Under the pieces are notes generated by a model. The model was not told the DNA's origin, ran no database searches, and saw only the letters and a program-made list of their open reading frames with translations. A program made the position numbers and the translations under genes. This document shows positions 26,474-36,627 of a stretch of DNA of 64,000 bases, piece after piece. The DNA is taken from NCBI GenBank assembly GCA_017411385.1, contig JAFQQF010000026.1, positions 1 through 64,000 of the forward strand, in the 5' to 3' direction. This DNA is from Ruminococcus sp. Lineage in GTDB: Bacteria > Bacillota > Clostridia > Oscillospirales > Acutalibacteraceae. Numbering within the stretch: the first letter of the stretch is position 1; each line of letters starts with the position of its first letter.

Positions 26474-27763
26474 CAGTTCCCCTGCACATCGTTCCCCATC
26501 TACAGCTGTAAGGAGCACTTTACGGCATTCTCCTGAAATATCAATACCGTTTGTATTAACATAAACAGGTATATAGTTTTTGCTGTAGCCCTCAAACATA
26601 CCGTTCGAGTCGGCACGTTCGAACAATACCTCGCATACAGCTCCAATCTGAGATTTCATGAACTCAATACGCTTGAGTTCATTGGCTTCTGTCATAAGCC
26701 TTGCACGCTGTTCCTTGACAGATCTGCTAATCTGATCAGGCATTCTATCTGCAACCGTACCGCTTCGTCTTGAATAAGGAAACACGTGTACTTTGGCAAA
26801 ACCAATGCGTGTTACAAAATCAAGCGAAGCCTTGAATTCCTCTTCGGTTTCACCGGGAAAGCCCACCATAACGTCAGTAGTTATACTGGGATTATCGAAA
26901 TTACTGCGAATTCTATCAACAATCTCAGCATATTCCGAGCTTGAATATCTGCGGTTCATACGCTTTAATGTTTCAGTGCAACCGCTTTGCAAAGAAAGAT
27001 GGAATTGAGGACAGAATTTATCAACAGCAGATAATCTTCGGATAGTATCATCGTCAAGAAGCTCGGGTTCAAGAGAGCCTAAACGAATACGACATATTCC
27101 GTCATGCTCAGCTACACATTCTACTGCATCGCTGAGCGTCAGACCGATATCTGTACCGTACTTTGACAAATTTATGCCAACAAGGACAATTTCCTTATAT
27201 CCGTTTTCTGCAAGCAACGAAACTTCATGCGAAAGCTCGTCAAGAGGCTTTGAGCGAACTCTGCCACGAGCATAAGGAATAATGCAATACGAACAGAAGC
27301 GGTCGCAACCATCTTCTATTTTTACAAAAGCACGGGTGCGTTCGCTAAAATCTGAAACCACACAGGGTTCAAATCCTTCGTTCTTTCTATCATGGTCAGT
27401 TACATCAACAATTTGCTCTCTATTAGTCAGAAACTCTTTAATGTATTGCGGTATCTGTGCACGTGTTGTGTTACCTGTAACAATATCACACATTTCAAAG
27501 TTTTCATATTTCCGCGGAAATGCCTGTGACATACAACCGCACAAAAGTATTACTGAAGCAGGATTTTCTCTTCTGAGTTTTCTCAGAAGCTTTCTGCATT
27601 TAGAGTCGCTGACAGCAGTAACAGAACAGGAATTCACAATGAATATATCTGCATTGCAATCCGTATCTGTATAATAATAACCGTCAGCACACATTATTTG
27701 TTTGATAAATTCAGATTCATACTGGTTTACTTTGCAACCAAATGAATAAATTTTAAAGAACAT
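26456..27763 (-). CDS. mtaB: tRNA t6A37 methylthiotransferase MtaB
   Basis: A 435-residue radical SAM enzyme that converts t6A37 to ms2t6A37 in ANN-decoding tRNAs. The UPF0004 domain gives three Cys for the auxiliary cluster (SFGCKVNQ, VNSCSVT, LLCGCMSQ). The radical SAM motif is DGCDRFCSYCIIPYARG near residue 155, followed by LVGINLSKYG and a C-terminal TRAM-like domain. It is the last gene of the long polC-containing unit, 29 bp after polC, and ends in an 18-nt overlap with the convergent GH gene. Confidence 0.93.
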   Translation of the reverse strand: MFFKIYSFGCKVNQYESEFIKQIMCADGYYYTDTDCNADIFIVNSCSVTAVSDSKCRKLLRKLRRENPASVILLCGCMSQAFPRKYENFEMCDIVTGNTTRAQIPQYIKEFLTNREQIVDVTDHDRKNEGFEPCVVSDFSERTRAFVKIEDGCDRFCSYCIIPYARGRVRSKPLDELSHEVSLLAENGYKEIVLVGINLSKYGTDIGLTLSDAVECVAEHDGICRIRLGSLEPELLDDDTIRRLSAVDKFCPQFHLSLQSGCTETLKRMNRRYSSSEYAEIVDRIRSNFDNPSITTDVMVGFPGETEEEFKASLDFVTRIGFAKVHVFPYSRRSGTVADRMPDQISRSVKEQRARLMTEANELKRIEFMKSQIGAVCEVLFERADSNGMFEGYSKNYIPVYVNTNGIDISGECRKVLLTAVDGERCAGELLNDGF

Positions 27764-27792
27764 AATCTTCCTCCAAAAGGAAAATTCTTAAA

Positions 27793-30700
27793 TCAGAACT
27801 CCCCGAAAAGTGAAATCTGAGAGCTCTCGGGCAAGCCCTTGAGAGAGCCGATTTCTCTGAGGGACTCTACTACAGCCTTCGTAACCTTAGTTTTTTGCTG
27901 TAATTCTTCAACAGAGAAATACTCGCCTTGTTTGCCACACTCTGCAAGTGAAATAGCTGCAGCTTCACCAATGCCTGAAATGGACATAAAGGGTAATCTG
28001 AGCTTGCCATCTTCAATTACAAACCTCTTTGCATCAGATTTGTAAATATCAATTGGCAAAAGCTCAATACCGCGGGCAAGCATCTCATTGATTATTTGCA
28101 AGGTTGCATACTCGGTTTTTTCCTTCGCTGTTGCTTCAAATCCCTTTTGAGTGATAAGGTTCATCTTTGCGACAACAGCCTGCTTACCTTTTAGTGCAGT
28201 TACACCGTCGAAATCTTCACCGCGGACAGTAAAGTATGCGGCATAATAAACCAAAGGCTTATGAACCTTATACCAACCAAGACGAAGCGCTGCAATCATA
28301 TATGCCGCCGCGTGAGCCTTGGGGAACATATACTTGATTTTCATACAAGAATCAATATACCACTGAGGCACGTTGTGGTCCTTCATAGCCTGTATATGCT
28401 CTTCTGTGAGAAGCTTTGTAGCCTTACCCTTACGGACAATCTCCATAATCTTAAAGGACATCAAGGGGTCCAAGCCCTTATGCATAAGGTAAGTCATAAT
28501 GGAATCTCGCGTACCGATAACATCCGAAATCGTGCAAACACCATCGCGAATCAAATCAGCGGCATTGCCAATCCAAACGTCGGTACCATGAGAAAGTCCC
28601 GAAATCTGCAAAAGGTCTGTAAAGGTTTTAGGCTGAGCATCTACAAGCATCTGACGTACAAAGGGTGTACCCAACTCGGGCAAGGAGAAGGTACCGGTTT
28701 CTGAGTCTATATCTTCTTTTGTAACGCCCAATGCCTCGGTGGAGGTAAACAAAGACATAACCTTAGGGTCGCTCATAGGCACATCCATAACCGGAATGCC
28801 TGAGAACTCTTCAAGATAATGATATATTGTGGGCACATCATGGCCAAGCTCATCAAGCTTGCAGATGTTATCGTGAATAGAATGGAAATCGAAGTGAGTT
28901 GTGATATTATCAGACTCAGTATCATCAGCAGGATGCTGAACAGGACAGAAATCATAAACCTCCATGCCCTTAGGAACAACAACCATTCCGCCGGGATGCT
29001 GGCCACTTGTACGCTTAACCCCTGTAAAGCCTGTAGCAAGACGCTCTTCTTCTGCTTTGCCGAGATTGAGTCCTCTCTCCTGCTCAAACTTTTTAACAAA
29101 ACCAAAAGCAGTTTTATCCTTCAATGTAGAAATGGTACCTGCTTTGAAAACGTTATCCTTACCGAAGAGCTCCTCTGTGTATCTATGGGAGCTTGACTGA
29201 TACTCACCGCTGAAGTTAAGGTCAATATCAGGTACCTTATCACCCTTGAATCCGAGGAAGGTTTCAAATGGTATTTCATGGCCGTCACGGCGAAGCTCTC
29301 TGCCGCAAACAGGACAGTTCTTTGGCGGCAGGTCAAAGCCTGAGCCGTAGCTTCCATCTGTAATAAACTCGCTGTATTTGCAATCAGGACAGATATAGTG
29401 TGGTGCCAGAGGGTTAACCTCGGATATACCTGAAATAGTAGCAACAAAGGATGAACCAACACTGCCTCGGGAACCAACAAGATAGCCATGCGCCTCGGAA
29501 TTGGATACAAGCTTCTGTGCTGTCATATACAGAACAGAGTAACCGTAGGTGGTGATAGCGTTTAGCTCCTTGTCAAGACGTGCTTTAACAATATCGGGCA
29601 GAGGGTCGCCGTAGAGTTCTTTTGCACGGCTCCAAACGATATCCATAAGCTGTTCTTCTGCACCGTCAATAAAAGGAGGATAATTACCACCGGGTACAGG
29701 TTTAATTTTTTCAATGCAATCAGCTATTGCGTTTGTATTCTCAACTACTATTTCGTAGGCTTTTTCTTCGCCTAAATAGGCAAACTCTTCGAGCATCTCG
29801 GCTGTTGTACGCAAGTAAAGGGGTGCTTGGTTATCTACATCAGAGTAACCCTGACCTGCCTGCATAATTTTTCTGTACTCAGCATCGTGCGGGTCGAGGA
29901 AATGCACGTCGCAAGTAGCAACAACGGGGATACCCAGTTTTTCACCCAAGGAAATAATCTTACGGTTGATATCGCGGATATCCTCGACACTTTCGACCAT
30001 TCCCTTATTAATCATAAAGGTATCGTTGCCTTCAGGCTGGATTTCAAGATAATCATAATAAGAAGCAATATCGCAAAGCTCGTGTTCCGGCTTCTTTTCG
30101 TAAATGGCTCTGAACAACTCCCCAGCTTCACAGGCAGAACCAATGATAAGTCCCTCCCTGTGTTTATCAAGAACGCTTCTGAGAATTCTGGGGCGTTTGT
30201 AGAAGGTGTTAAGATGCGAATGTGAAATCAGCTTATAAAGATTTTTCAGTCCCACCTGATTTTTTACCAGAATAATCTGATGATAAGACGGAAGCTCCTT
30301 GTACTTACCGCCACGCAGACCTGTATTAATTTCACTTGTTGAGTGAATATTATAATCGGAGTCAAGTCTTGACATCAGCTGAATGAAAATCTGTGCAAGA
30401 ATATTGGCATCATCTGATGCCCTGTGATGATTGAACTCGGGCAATCTTAGATACTTTGCTACAGTATCAAGTTTGCAGTTTTCTATACCTTCCAGTAACA
30501 CTCTTGATAGAACCAATGTATCTATGGAAGTGAAATTATAATTAATCTTTAATCGTTTGCAAGCTTCTCTGATAAAAGATGTGTCAAATGAAGCTTTGTG
30601 GGCTACAAGTATTCTGTCACCGCAGAAATCAATAAAGCTTCTGATTGCTTCTTCCTCTGAGGGTGCGCCTTCAAGCATTGTGTTATCAATACCGGTAAGC

Positions 30701-32124
30701 TCAGTGATTCTTTCAGGGATGGTTACACCGCAATTAACAAAGGTGTTAAAACTATCCACAATCTGTCCGTTTTTGATAAGTACTGCACCAATTTCTGTAA
30801 TGCGGTCTTTGCTTGATGATAGGCCCGTTGTTTCAAGGTCAAAACAGACAAACTCTCCGCTGAAAGGCTCATTTTTAGTGCCTTTTACAATGTTCACAAC
30901 ATCATTGACAAAGTAAGCCTCTGTGCCGTAAATCACCTTGATGTCACTACCGGCAGAAGCGTTCATAGCATCAGGAAACGCCTGTGCAACACCGTGGTCG
31001 GTAATTGCAATAGCTGGATGCCCCCAAGAAGCGGCACGTTTAATCAAATCCCCTGCAGGAGTGAGTGCATCCAAAGAGGACATATTTGTATGCAGATGAA
31101 GCTCTACTCGTTTTTTAGGTGCATTGTCTTGAACTTTGAACTTTTCAGCTGTCATAACCGAACGGCAGTTGATTACATATGCTCTGATAAAGGGGTCGTA
31201 TTCATAATCACCTTTTGCGATTATGGTTGTCCCCTTTTTCAATGCTTCAAGCGGCTTGCACTCTGCAATGGGTGCAAAAATCTTCAGCATAACCGAGCCT
31301 GTGTAATCTGTGATATAAATTGAAATAATATTCTTATCTCCAGACTTGGTAACCTTGGTTTCCATACTAAAGATGTCACCCCATACGGTTACCTTACCTG
31401 AATCCATAGAAAGTGTGTTTATGGGTGCAGGCTTGCTTTTGATAATTCGTCCCCATAGAGGTCTTGTAGAGCCGGGGTAAATCGAAGGAAACAGAAAACT
31501 GTCCTTTCTTACTTCAATTATCTGAGAAGGGAGATTTTCATCGTGCTTCGTTTCGAACACTTCGTTATAAACTTCAAGCTCCTGACGCTTCAAAGATTCT
31601 TCGTAATGCTTGATATTTTCGATATATGCATCATCTTCGGTGTTGATATCGGTAACACCTGAAAACTCAACAGAATATCTGCATCCGAATTCATCAAAAA
31701 TAATCTTCTGCAATTCTTTATCAAAGCCTAAAGATTTCAAAGCAGACATACCGCCGTGAAACAGCTCTACAATCAGAGTATCACCGTGAATTTCAACAGT
31801 ACTGTCAGACACAACACCATTGAGCGAAGGGATCCTGCGTCTGAGCTCCATAAGAACATAATTATAATACTCAGGGATAAACACAAGATTATCATAAACA
31901 GGCAAGATAGTTGTGTTGGAAAGTTCCAACGCTGAGCCTGAAATTAGCTTTTCTGTGGCAAACAGAACATCTCGGTCTATAAAGTCACCAAAGCGTACAG
32001 TAATTGTAACTGTACGCTTATGATTATCTATATATACTTTTTCAACGTCGCCCTGAGCAACTTTGCTGTCAAAGTAACTGCCCTCTGACAGATACCTTGT
32101 AAATAAACTACCTAACTTTTTCAT
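27793..32124 (-). CDS. polC: DNA polymerase III, PolC-type alpha subunit
   Basis: The 1443-residue main replicative polymerase of low-GC Gram-positives. Domains in order: N-terminal region; OB fold (about residues 245-330); first part of the PHP domain (ELHLHTNMSS at 341-350, ITDHG at 374-378); inserted DEDD proofreading exonuclease (CFDLETTGL at 427-435 to about 590); rest of PHP; zinc finger CPDC (912-915) and CPVC (937-940); and the polymerase site PDIDLNFSG (965-973). Length is nearly that of Bacillus PolC. It lies downstream of ispG. The second alpha subunit, DnaE, is at 58291-61842. Confidence 0.98.
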   Translation of the reverse strand: MKKLGSLFTRYLSEGSYFDSKVAQGDVEKVYIDNHKRTVTITVRFGDFIDRDVLFATEKLISGSALELSNTTILPVYDNLVFIPEYYNYVLMELRRRIPSLNGVVSDSTVEIHGDTLIVELFHGGMSALKSLGFDKELQKIIFDEFGCRYSVEFSGVTDINTEDDAYIENIKHYEESLKRQELEVYNEVFETKHDENLPSQIIEVRKDSFLFPSIYPGSTRPLWGRIIKSKPAPINTLSMDSGKVTVWGDIFSMETKVTKSGDKNIISIYITDYTGSVMLKIFAPIAECKPLEALKKGTTIIAKGDYEYDPFIRAYVINCRSVMTAEKFKVQDNAPKKRVELHLHTNMSSLDALTPAGDLIKRAASWGHPAIAITDHGVAQAFPDAMNASAGSDIKVIYGTEAYFVNDVVNIVKGTKNEPFSGEFVCFDLETTGLSSSKDRITEIGAVLIKNGQIVDSFNTFVNCGVTIPERITELTGIDNTMLEGAPSEEEAIRSFIDFCGDRILVAHKASFDTSFIREACKRLKINYNFTSIDTLVLSRVLLEGIENCKLDTVAKYLRLPEFNHHRASDDANILAQIFIQLMSRLDSDYNIHSTSEINTGLRGGKYKELPSYHQIILVKNQVGLKNLYKLISHSHLNTFYKRPRILRSVLDKHREGLIIGSACEAGELFRAIYEKKPEHELCDIASYYDYLEIQPEGNDTFMINKGMVESVEDIRDINRKIISLGEKLGIPVVATCDVHFLDPHDAEYRKIMQAGQGYSDVDNQAPLYLRTTAEMLEEFAYLGEEKAYEIVVENTNAIADCIEKIKPVPGGNYPPFIDGAEEQLMDIVWSRAKELYGDPLPDIVKARLDKELNAITTYGYSVLYMTAQKLVSNSEAHGYLVGSRGSVGSSFVATISGISEVNPLAPHYICPDCKYSEFITDGSYGSGFDLPPKNCPVCGRELRRDGHEIPFETFLGFKGDKVPDIDLNFSGEYQSSSHRYTEELFGKDNVFKAGTISTLKDKTAFGFVKKFEQERGLNLGKAEEERLATGFTGVKRTSGQHPGGMVVVPKGMEVYDFCPVQHPADDTESDNITTHFDFHSIHDNICKLDELGHDVPTIYHYLEEFSGIPVMDVPMSDPKVMSLFTSTEALGVTKEDIDSETGTFSLPELGTPFVRQMLVDAQPKTFTDLLQISGLSHGTDVWIGNAADLIRDGVCTISDVIGTRDSIMTYLMHKGLDPLMSFKIMEIVRKGKATKLLTEEHIQAMKDHNVPQWYIDSCMKIKYMFPKAHAAAYMIAALRLGWYKVHKPLVYYAAYFTVRGEDFDGVTALKGKQAVVAKMNLITQKGFEATAKEKTEYATLQIINEMLARGIELLPIDIYKSDAKRFVIEDGKLRLPFMSISGIGEAAAISLAECGKQGEYFSVEELQQKTKVTKAVVESLREIGSLKGLPESSQISLFGEF

Positions 32125-32150
32125 TCAATCCTCATCATATATGTAATAAA

Positions 32151-33191
32151 TTATAGCTTATCTATTTCTGAAATAAGTGCTTCTACAATCTTATCTTCAG
32201 GTACTTTGTAGAGAATTTCTCCTTTGCTGAAAATAAGACCGCAACCGTCACCGCCTGCAACACCGATATCAGCTTCTCTTGCTTCACCCGGTCCGTTAAC
32301 CGCACAACCCATTATTGCAACAGTAATATCTTTGTTAATGGTAGAAAGACGTGATTGAACTTCATTTGCAAGACTGATAAGGTCAATTTTTGTACGACCG
32401 CAGGTTGGACAGGAAACGAACTTTACTCCACCCTGTCGAAGTCCGATGGATTTAAGAAGCTCAACTCCAGCAACAACCTCACGCACAGGATCAGCAGTCA
32501 AAGAAATACGGATAGTATCACCTATGCCGTGTAAAAGAAGTGAACCCACACCGGCGGCAGATTTGATGATTCCACTGTATTCTGTGCCAGCCTCAGTAAC
32601 ACCAATATGCAAAGGATAATCGCAACGCTCTGAAGCAAGCTCGTACGCCTTTACTGTTGTGGGAACAGAAGAAGATTTCATAGAAAGAACTATGTCTGTG
32701 AAATCAAACTTTTCAAGAAGTGAAGCATGGTAAAGAGCGCTGTCGCAAAGAGCTTCAGCAGTGGGATGACCGTACTTTGCAAGAATAGATTTTTCAAGTG
32801 AACCGGAGTTAACACCTATTCTGATGGGCACACTCTTACTGCGGCAAGCCTCAGCAACTGCCTTAACTCTGTCGTCAGAGCCGATGTTACCGGGGTTGAT
32901 GCGGATTTTATCAACACCTGCAGCTACACACTCCAGTGCCAGCTTATAATCAAAGTGAATATCAGCAACAATGGGAACGGACACAGCTTCTTTAAGTGCA
33001 GGGATAAGTGCAACCGCTTCCTTGTCGGGTACAGCAGCACGGATAATCTCACAGCCTGCAGCCGCAAGACGTTTTGCCTGCTCAACACTAGCTTTAATAT
33101 CGTGTGCAGGGGTGTTGAGCATCGACTGAACAGATACAGGTGCACCTGCTCCAATCTCAACATTGCCTGCTTTTACTCTGATTTTAGACAT
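32151..33191 (-). CDS. ispG: 4-hydroxy-3-methylbut-2-en-1-yl diphosphate synthase
   Basis: A 346-residue iron-sulfur enzyme of the MEP isoprenoid pathway that reduces MEcPP to HMBPP. The TIM-barrel part holds IRINPGNIG, and the [4Fe-4S] ligands are in SCPTCGRT and IMGCAVNGPGEA. The ATG at 33191 has GAGGT 5 nt upstream, and homologues begin here, so the 15-codon longer start is rejected. It sits with dxr (34585-35733), another MEP-pathway gene, with rseP between them. Confidence 0.96.
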   Translation of the reverse strand: MSKIRVKAGNVEIGAGAPVSVQSMLNTPAHDIKASVEQAKRLAAAGCEIIRAAVPDKEAVALIPALKEAVSVPIVADIHFDYKLALECVAAGVDKIRINPGNIGSDDRVKAVAEACRSKSVPIRIGVNSGSLEKSILAKYGHPTAEALCDSALYHASLLEKFDFTDIVLSMKSSSVPTTVKAYELASERCDYPLHIGVTEAGTEYSGIIKSAAGVGSLLLHGIGDTIRISLTADPVREVVAGVELLKSIGLRQGGVKFVSCPTCGRTKIDLISLANEVQSRLSTINKDITVAIMGCAVNGPGEAREADIGVAGGDGCGLIFSKGEILYKVPEDKIVEALISEIDKL

Positions 33192-33198
33192 AACTACC

Positions 33199-34566
33199 TC
33201 ACACAAAAAGCATCCAAACATCCTTGACGGACACAATCAGGATGAACACAAGAAGAATTCCAAGTCCAACTGCGTTGATTACCGCCTCTGCCTTTCTGGG
33301 TACGGGCTTTCTGAAAATTCCCTCTATAAGTAAAAAGAGGAAGCGACCGCCATCCAAAGCAGGAAAAGGAAGCATATTAACAACACCTAAATTAACGGTG
33401 ATTATCATCATTACATAAACAATATTTAGAACTGCATCACCGAAGCCGGTTTTAAGTCCCTCCTGTGCCACCTCGACCGTGGCAGTAGCGGCACCAATGG
33501 GACCGGACACATCGGTAAAACCGAACTCTCCCTTAATAAGACCAACAAGGGAATCAACAACCATTCTCACAACAGATACTGTCTGGCTTCCTGTTTCACT
33601 CATAAGGCTCAAGAAATTTTTCTCTTTAACTTGTGAATAGAAATCAATTGACATTCTGGGTGTTGAGTCATCAGCAGTTGTATAGGTCATAAAGTCAACA
33701 TCTTCAAGAATAACTCTCTCACCCTTGCGCTCAACAACCATATCTGTTCTGAATCTGGGTCTTGTTTCTTTAGTTTCGATATCAGGCAAAGACCACTCTT
33801 CCTCAGGGAAATACGAATACATAACCTGACACCCTGCCTCAAAAGCTTTTAAAGCTTCTTCTTTTGTGGCAGATATATTTACCTTTTCGGTAACCTCACA
33901 TAAATCATTATAGATTGCTTCGTACTGTTCATTTGTGAAAGAGTCAAAATTGCCTTTGTTGTACTGAGTATAATATATATCAGCTAACTCATTTGCACAA
34001 TCCTGCTTATAAATTTGCAGACTGTTACCATCAACATCCTGAACCTTGATTGTTGCAAGAGCATATGACAAATCCATAGAGTTACGTACTTTATAACCGT
34101 CAACAGAAACAATCCTATCCCCTGCCATAAGTCCGCTGTTTGCACTGTAAGATTTCGGGATAAAGGAGTCTACGGTTGTGCTGGCAAAGTACTCATTAGG
34201 AAGCAAAAGCACTATCATAAGTATTAATCCGAGGATAATGTTCATAACAGCGCCAGCAACTACAATAATCATCCTCTTATATATTTTTATGTTGTTAAAG
34301 GCTCTGGGGTTATCACTATCCTCATCCTCGCCTTCCATTGCACAATAGCCGCCTATTGGAAGAAGCCTGAGTGAATAGGTTGTTTCACCCTTTGTAAATG
34401 AAAGTATTTTAGGACCCATACCCAAAGCAAATTCATTAACCTTTACGCCTGAAAGCTTAGCAGTTATGAAATGTCCGCCTTCGTGAAACAGAATAATCAG
34501 CTCAAAAAGCAGAACTCCGATTATTATGAGTCCGGCTGTGATAAGAATATTGACAAAAGCTGTCAA
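33199..34566 (-). CDS. rseP: RIP metalloprotease RseP-like (M50B)
   Basis: A 455-residue membrane zinc protease. The site HEGGH (about residues 28-32) lies in the first TM helix, followed by KLSGVKVNEFALGMGP. A PDZ domain sits in the external loop (SGLMAGDRIVSVDGYKV, about 155-171). The C-terminal membrane part has NMLPFPALDGGRFLFLLIEGI with the Asp ligand. It cleaves TM segments of anti-sigma factors or leftover signal peptides. The loop after PDZ is longer than usual (455 residues against about 420). Gene order cdsA-dxr-rseP-ispG is common in Firmicutes. Confidence 0.92.
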   Translation of the reverse strand: MTAFVNILITAGLIIIGVLLFELIILFHEGGHFITAKLSGVKVNEFALGMGPKILSFTKGETTYSLRLLPIGGYCAMEGEDEDSDNPRAFNNIKIYKRMIIVVAGAVMNIILGLILMIVLLLPNEYFASTTVDSFIPKSYSANSGLMAGDRIVSVDGYKVRNSMDLSYALATIKVQDVDGNSLQIYKQDCANELADIYYTQYNKGNFDSFTNEQYEAIYNDLCEVTEKVNISATKEEALKAFEAGCQVMYSYFPEEEWSLPDIETKETRPRFRTDMVVERKGERVILEDVDFMTYTTADDSTPRMSIDFYSQVKEKNFLSLMSETGSQTVSVVRMVVDSLVGLIKGEFGFTDVSGPIGAATATVEVAQEGLKTGFGDAVLNIVYVMMIITVNLGVVNMLPFPALDGGRFLFLLIEGIFRKPVPRKAEAVINAVGLGILLVFILIVSVKDVWMLFV

Positions 34567-34584
34567 AAAATCATCTCCAAAAAA

Positions 34585-35733
34585 TTACTGTACCGCTGAC
34601 ATAACATACTCTCTTGCAGCTTTGTCAGCAGAAAGAACATCAGAAAGACTTGAAAGTGTGCCTGTTGATATATCCGCAACTGCTCCGGTTACAAGCTCAC
34701 CGATTTTCAGGAAAGGAATCTTGGCCTGTCTGAATAAAAGATTTGCAGCTTCGTTGGCACCGTTAGCTATAGCAGGAGAAGTACCGCCCTTGTTAAGTGC
34801 TGCCTTACAAGCTGTCAAACACTCAAATGTTTCATAATCAGGCTTGTCAAAAGTAAGCGTACCTATCGATGTCAGGTCTAATTCCCCTACAGGAGAAACA
34901 ACACGCTCGGGATAAGTGAGTGCATACTGTATAGGAATTCTCATATCAGGAACACCAAGCTGAGCAAGAACAGAATTATCTGTGAATTCAATGAGAGAAT
35001 GAATAATGCTCTGTCGATGAACCACAACATCAATGTTGTCTGCAGTTACGTCAAAAAGCCATCTTGCCTCGATAATCTCAAGGCCTTTGTTCATCATGCT
35101 TGCGGAGTCAACAGTAATCTTAGCACCCATGCTCCAGTTAGGATGTGCAAGTGCCTGCTCAACAGTAACATCACAAAGCTCGGCTTTTGTTTTGCCGAAG
35201 AAAGGACCGCCTGATGCGGTAAGAATAAGCTTTTTAAGGAATTTTTTGTCAGGACAAGCTTGCAAGCATTGGAAGATTGCACTATGCTCGCTATCAACAG
35301 GAAGCAATGCAACACCAGACTCCTTCACAGCATTCATAACAAGCTCTCCGCCTGCAACCAAAGTTTCTTTGTTTGCAAGTGCAATGTCCTTGCCTGCCTT
35401 ACAAGCGGCAAGGGTAGGCTCCAGACCTACCATACCAACAAGGGAGTTTAAAACAACATCTGCTTCATTTAACGATGCTGCTTCAATAAGTCCGTTCATA
35501 CCGCAAAGCACGCGGGTATCGGTATCGGCAAGACGGATTTTAAGGTCTGAGGCGGCAGTTTCATCAAACATAACTGCCAGAGAAGGCTTGAATTTGCGAG
35601 CCTGTTCTTCTATCAGCTTTACGTTACTATGTGCTGTAAGTGCACATATTTTCATATTATATTTTTCAGCAACATCAAGAGTCTGGGTACCGATTGAACC
35701 TGTCGAACCCAAAACAACCATTGATTTTGTCAT
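34585..35733 (-). CDS. dxr: 1-deoxy-D-xylulose-5-phosphate reductoisomerase
   Basis: A 382-residue enzyme that makes MEP from DXP using NADPH. The nucleotide motif is VVLGSTGSIGTQTLDV; further features are ANKETLVAGGELV, LPVDSEHSAIFQCL with the metal-binding Asp and Glu, and TVDSASMMNKGLEIIEA. All are intact and the length is normal. It lies between cdsA and rseP in the usual order. Confidence 0.97.
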   Translation of the reverse strand: MTKSMVVLGSTGSIGTQTLDVAEKYNMKICALTAHSNVKLIEEQARKFKPSLAVMFDETAASDLKIRLADTDTRVLCGMNGLIEAASLNEADVVLNSLVGMVGLEPTLAACKAGKDIALANKETLVAGGELVMNAVKESGVALLPVDSEHSAIFQCLQACPDKKFLKKLILTASGGPFFGKTKAELCDVTVEQALAHPNWSMGAKITVDSASMMNKGLEIIEARWLFDVTADNIDVVVHRQSIIHSLIEFTDNSVLAQLGVPDMRIPIQYALTYPERVVSPVGELDLTSIGTLTFDKPDYETFECLTACKAALNKGGTSPAIANGANEAANLLFRQAKIPFLKIGELVTGAVADISTGTLSSLSDVLSADKAAREYVMSAVQ

Positions 35734-35778
35734 ATAATCACAACCTTATTATATCCGAAAGGGCTTTAAAAATATTAC

Positions 35779-36597
35779 TTAAACCACAAGTCCCCAGAGC
35801 TCGGAAATAAAATACACTACCGGCGCACAGAAAATAACAGAATCGAAACGGTCAAGAAGTCCGCCGTGTCCGGGCATAATGGAGCCATAGTCCTTTATGC
35901 CGCAATCTCTCTTTATTACAGAGAAAACTAAGTCGCCAAGGATAGATACCACAGAACAGTACACACCTATGACAAGCAAAGCAAGGTAATTGAACTCGAC
36001 ATTACGATAAACAATGAATTGGAAAACAACACCTGCAAGCAAAGCTCCGAGAACCGAGCCGATAATTCCGCCTAATGCACCCTCAACAGTTTTATTAGGG
36101 CTGATATTAGGACAAAGCTTGCGTTTACCCATGAAGCTGCCTACAAAATAAGCAGTACTGTCAGCAAGCCACGGCGACACAACACCCATTACAAGATAGA
36201 AGCTGTACCACCCACCGCTACAACAAATAAGTCTTGCCATAGAGGACATTGCAACAGAAATCACAACAACTCCTGCATAAGCGAAGGTTAGGTCAAATAC
36301 TGCAAACTTTTCTCTGAAAAAGACCATAAAAAGAAACATTGCCAGAGAGAAAACATACAAGGGTATGTACCATAAAGAGGTGCATGCGACCATTGGCATA
36401 GCCAGCGAAAAAAGAATTGTAAGTATAGCCACAGGAGGATTCTTCTGAAGCTTTTTAGCTGTTAAAAATTCCATACAAATAATAGCATTGCAAAGAGCTA
36501 TGGCAACAGCAAACAGAATCGGCAGCATTTCGCCGAATATCATTAGCAATACTACAAATATAATACCGATTATTGCGGTAATAATACGAGTTTTCAT
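35779..36597 (-). CDS. cdsA: Phosphatidate cytidylyltransferase
   Basis: A 272-residue polytopic membrane enzyme that makes CDP-diacylglycerol, the precursor of phospholipids. About seven TM segments are seen. The family signature is at the C-terminal end: GDLVFSVIKRDCGIKDYGSI then PGHGGLLDRFDS with the conserved Asp and Gly residues. The ATG at 36597 has AGGTGG at good spacing. It follows uppS by 30 bp, so lipid-carrier and phospholipid synthesis are linked. Confidence 0.95.
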   Translation of the reverse strand: MKTRIITAIIGIIFVVLLMIFGEMLPILFAVAIALCNAIICMEFLTAKKLQKNPPVAILTILFSLAMPMVACTSLWYIPLYVFSLAMFLFMVFFREKFAVFDLTFAYAGVVVISVAMSSMARLICCSGGWYSFYLVMGVVSPWLADSTAYFVGSFMGKRKLCPNISPNKTVEGALGGIIGSVLGALLAGVVFQFIVYRNVEFNYLALLVIGVYCSVVSILGDLVFSVIKRDCGIKDYGSIMPGHGGLLDRFDSVIFCAPVVYFISELWGLVV

Positions 36598-36627
36598 AGA
36601 AACCACCTGCAATATAAAAAAGGTAAA

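Noticed and set aside
28261-29510. Open frames of 100 or more codons opposite polC
   Set aside because: They lie wholly inside the polC coding region, lack SD sites and show no family features; they are shadows of its codon pattern.
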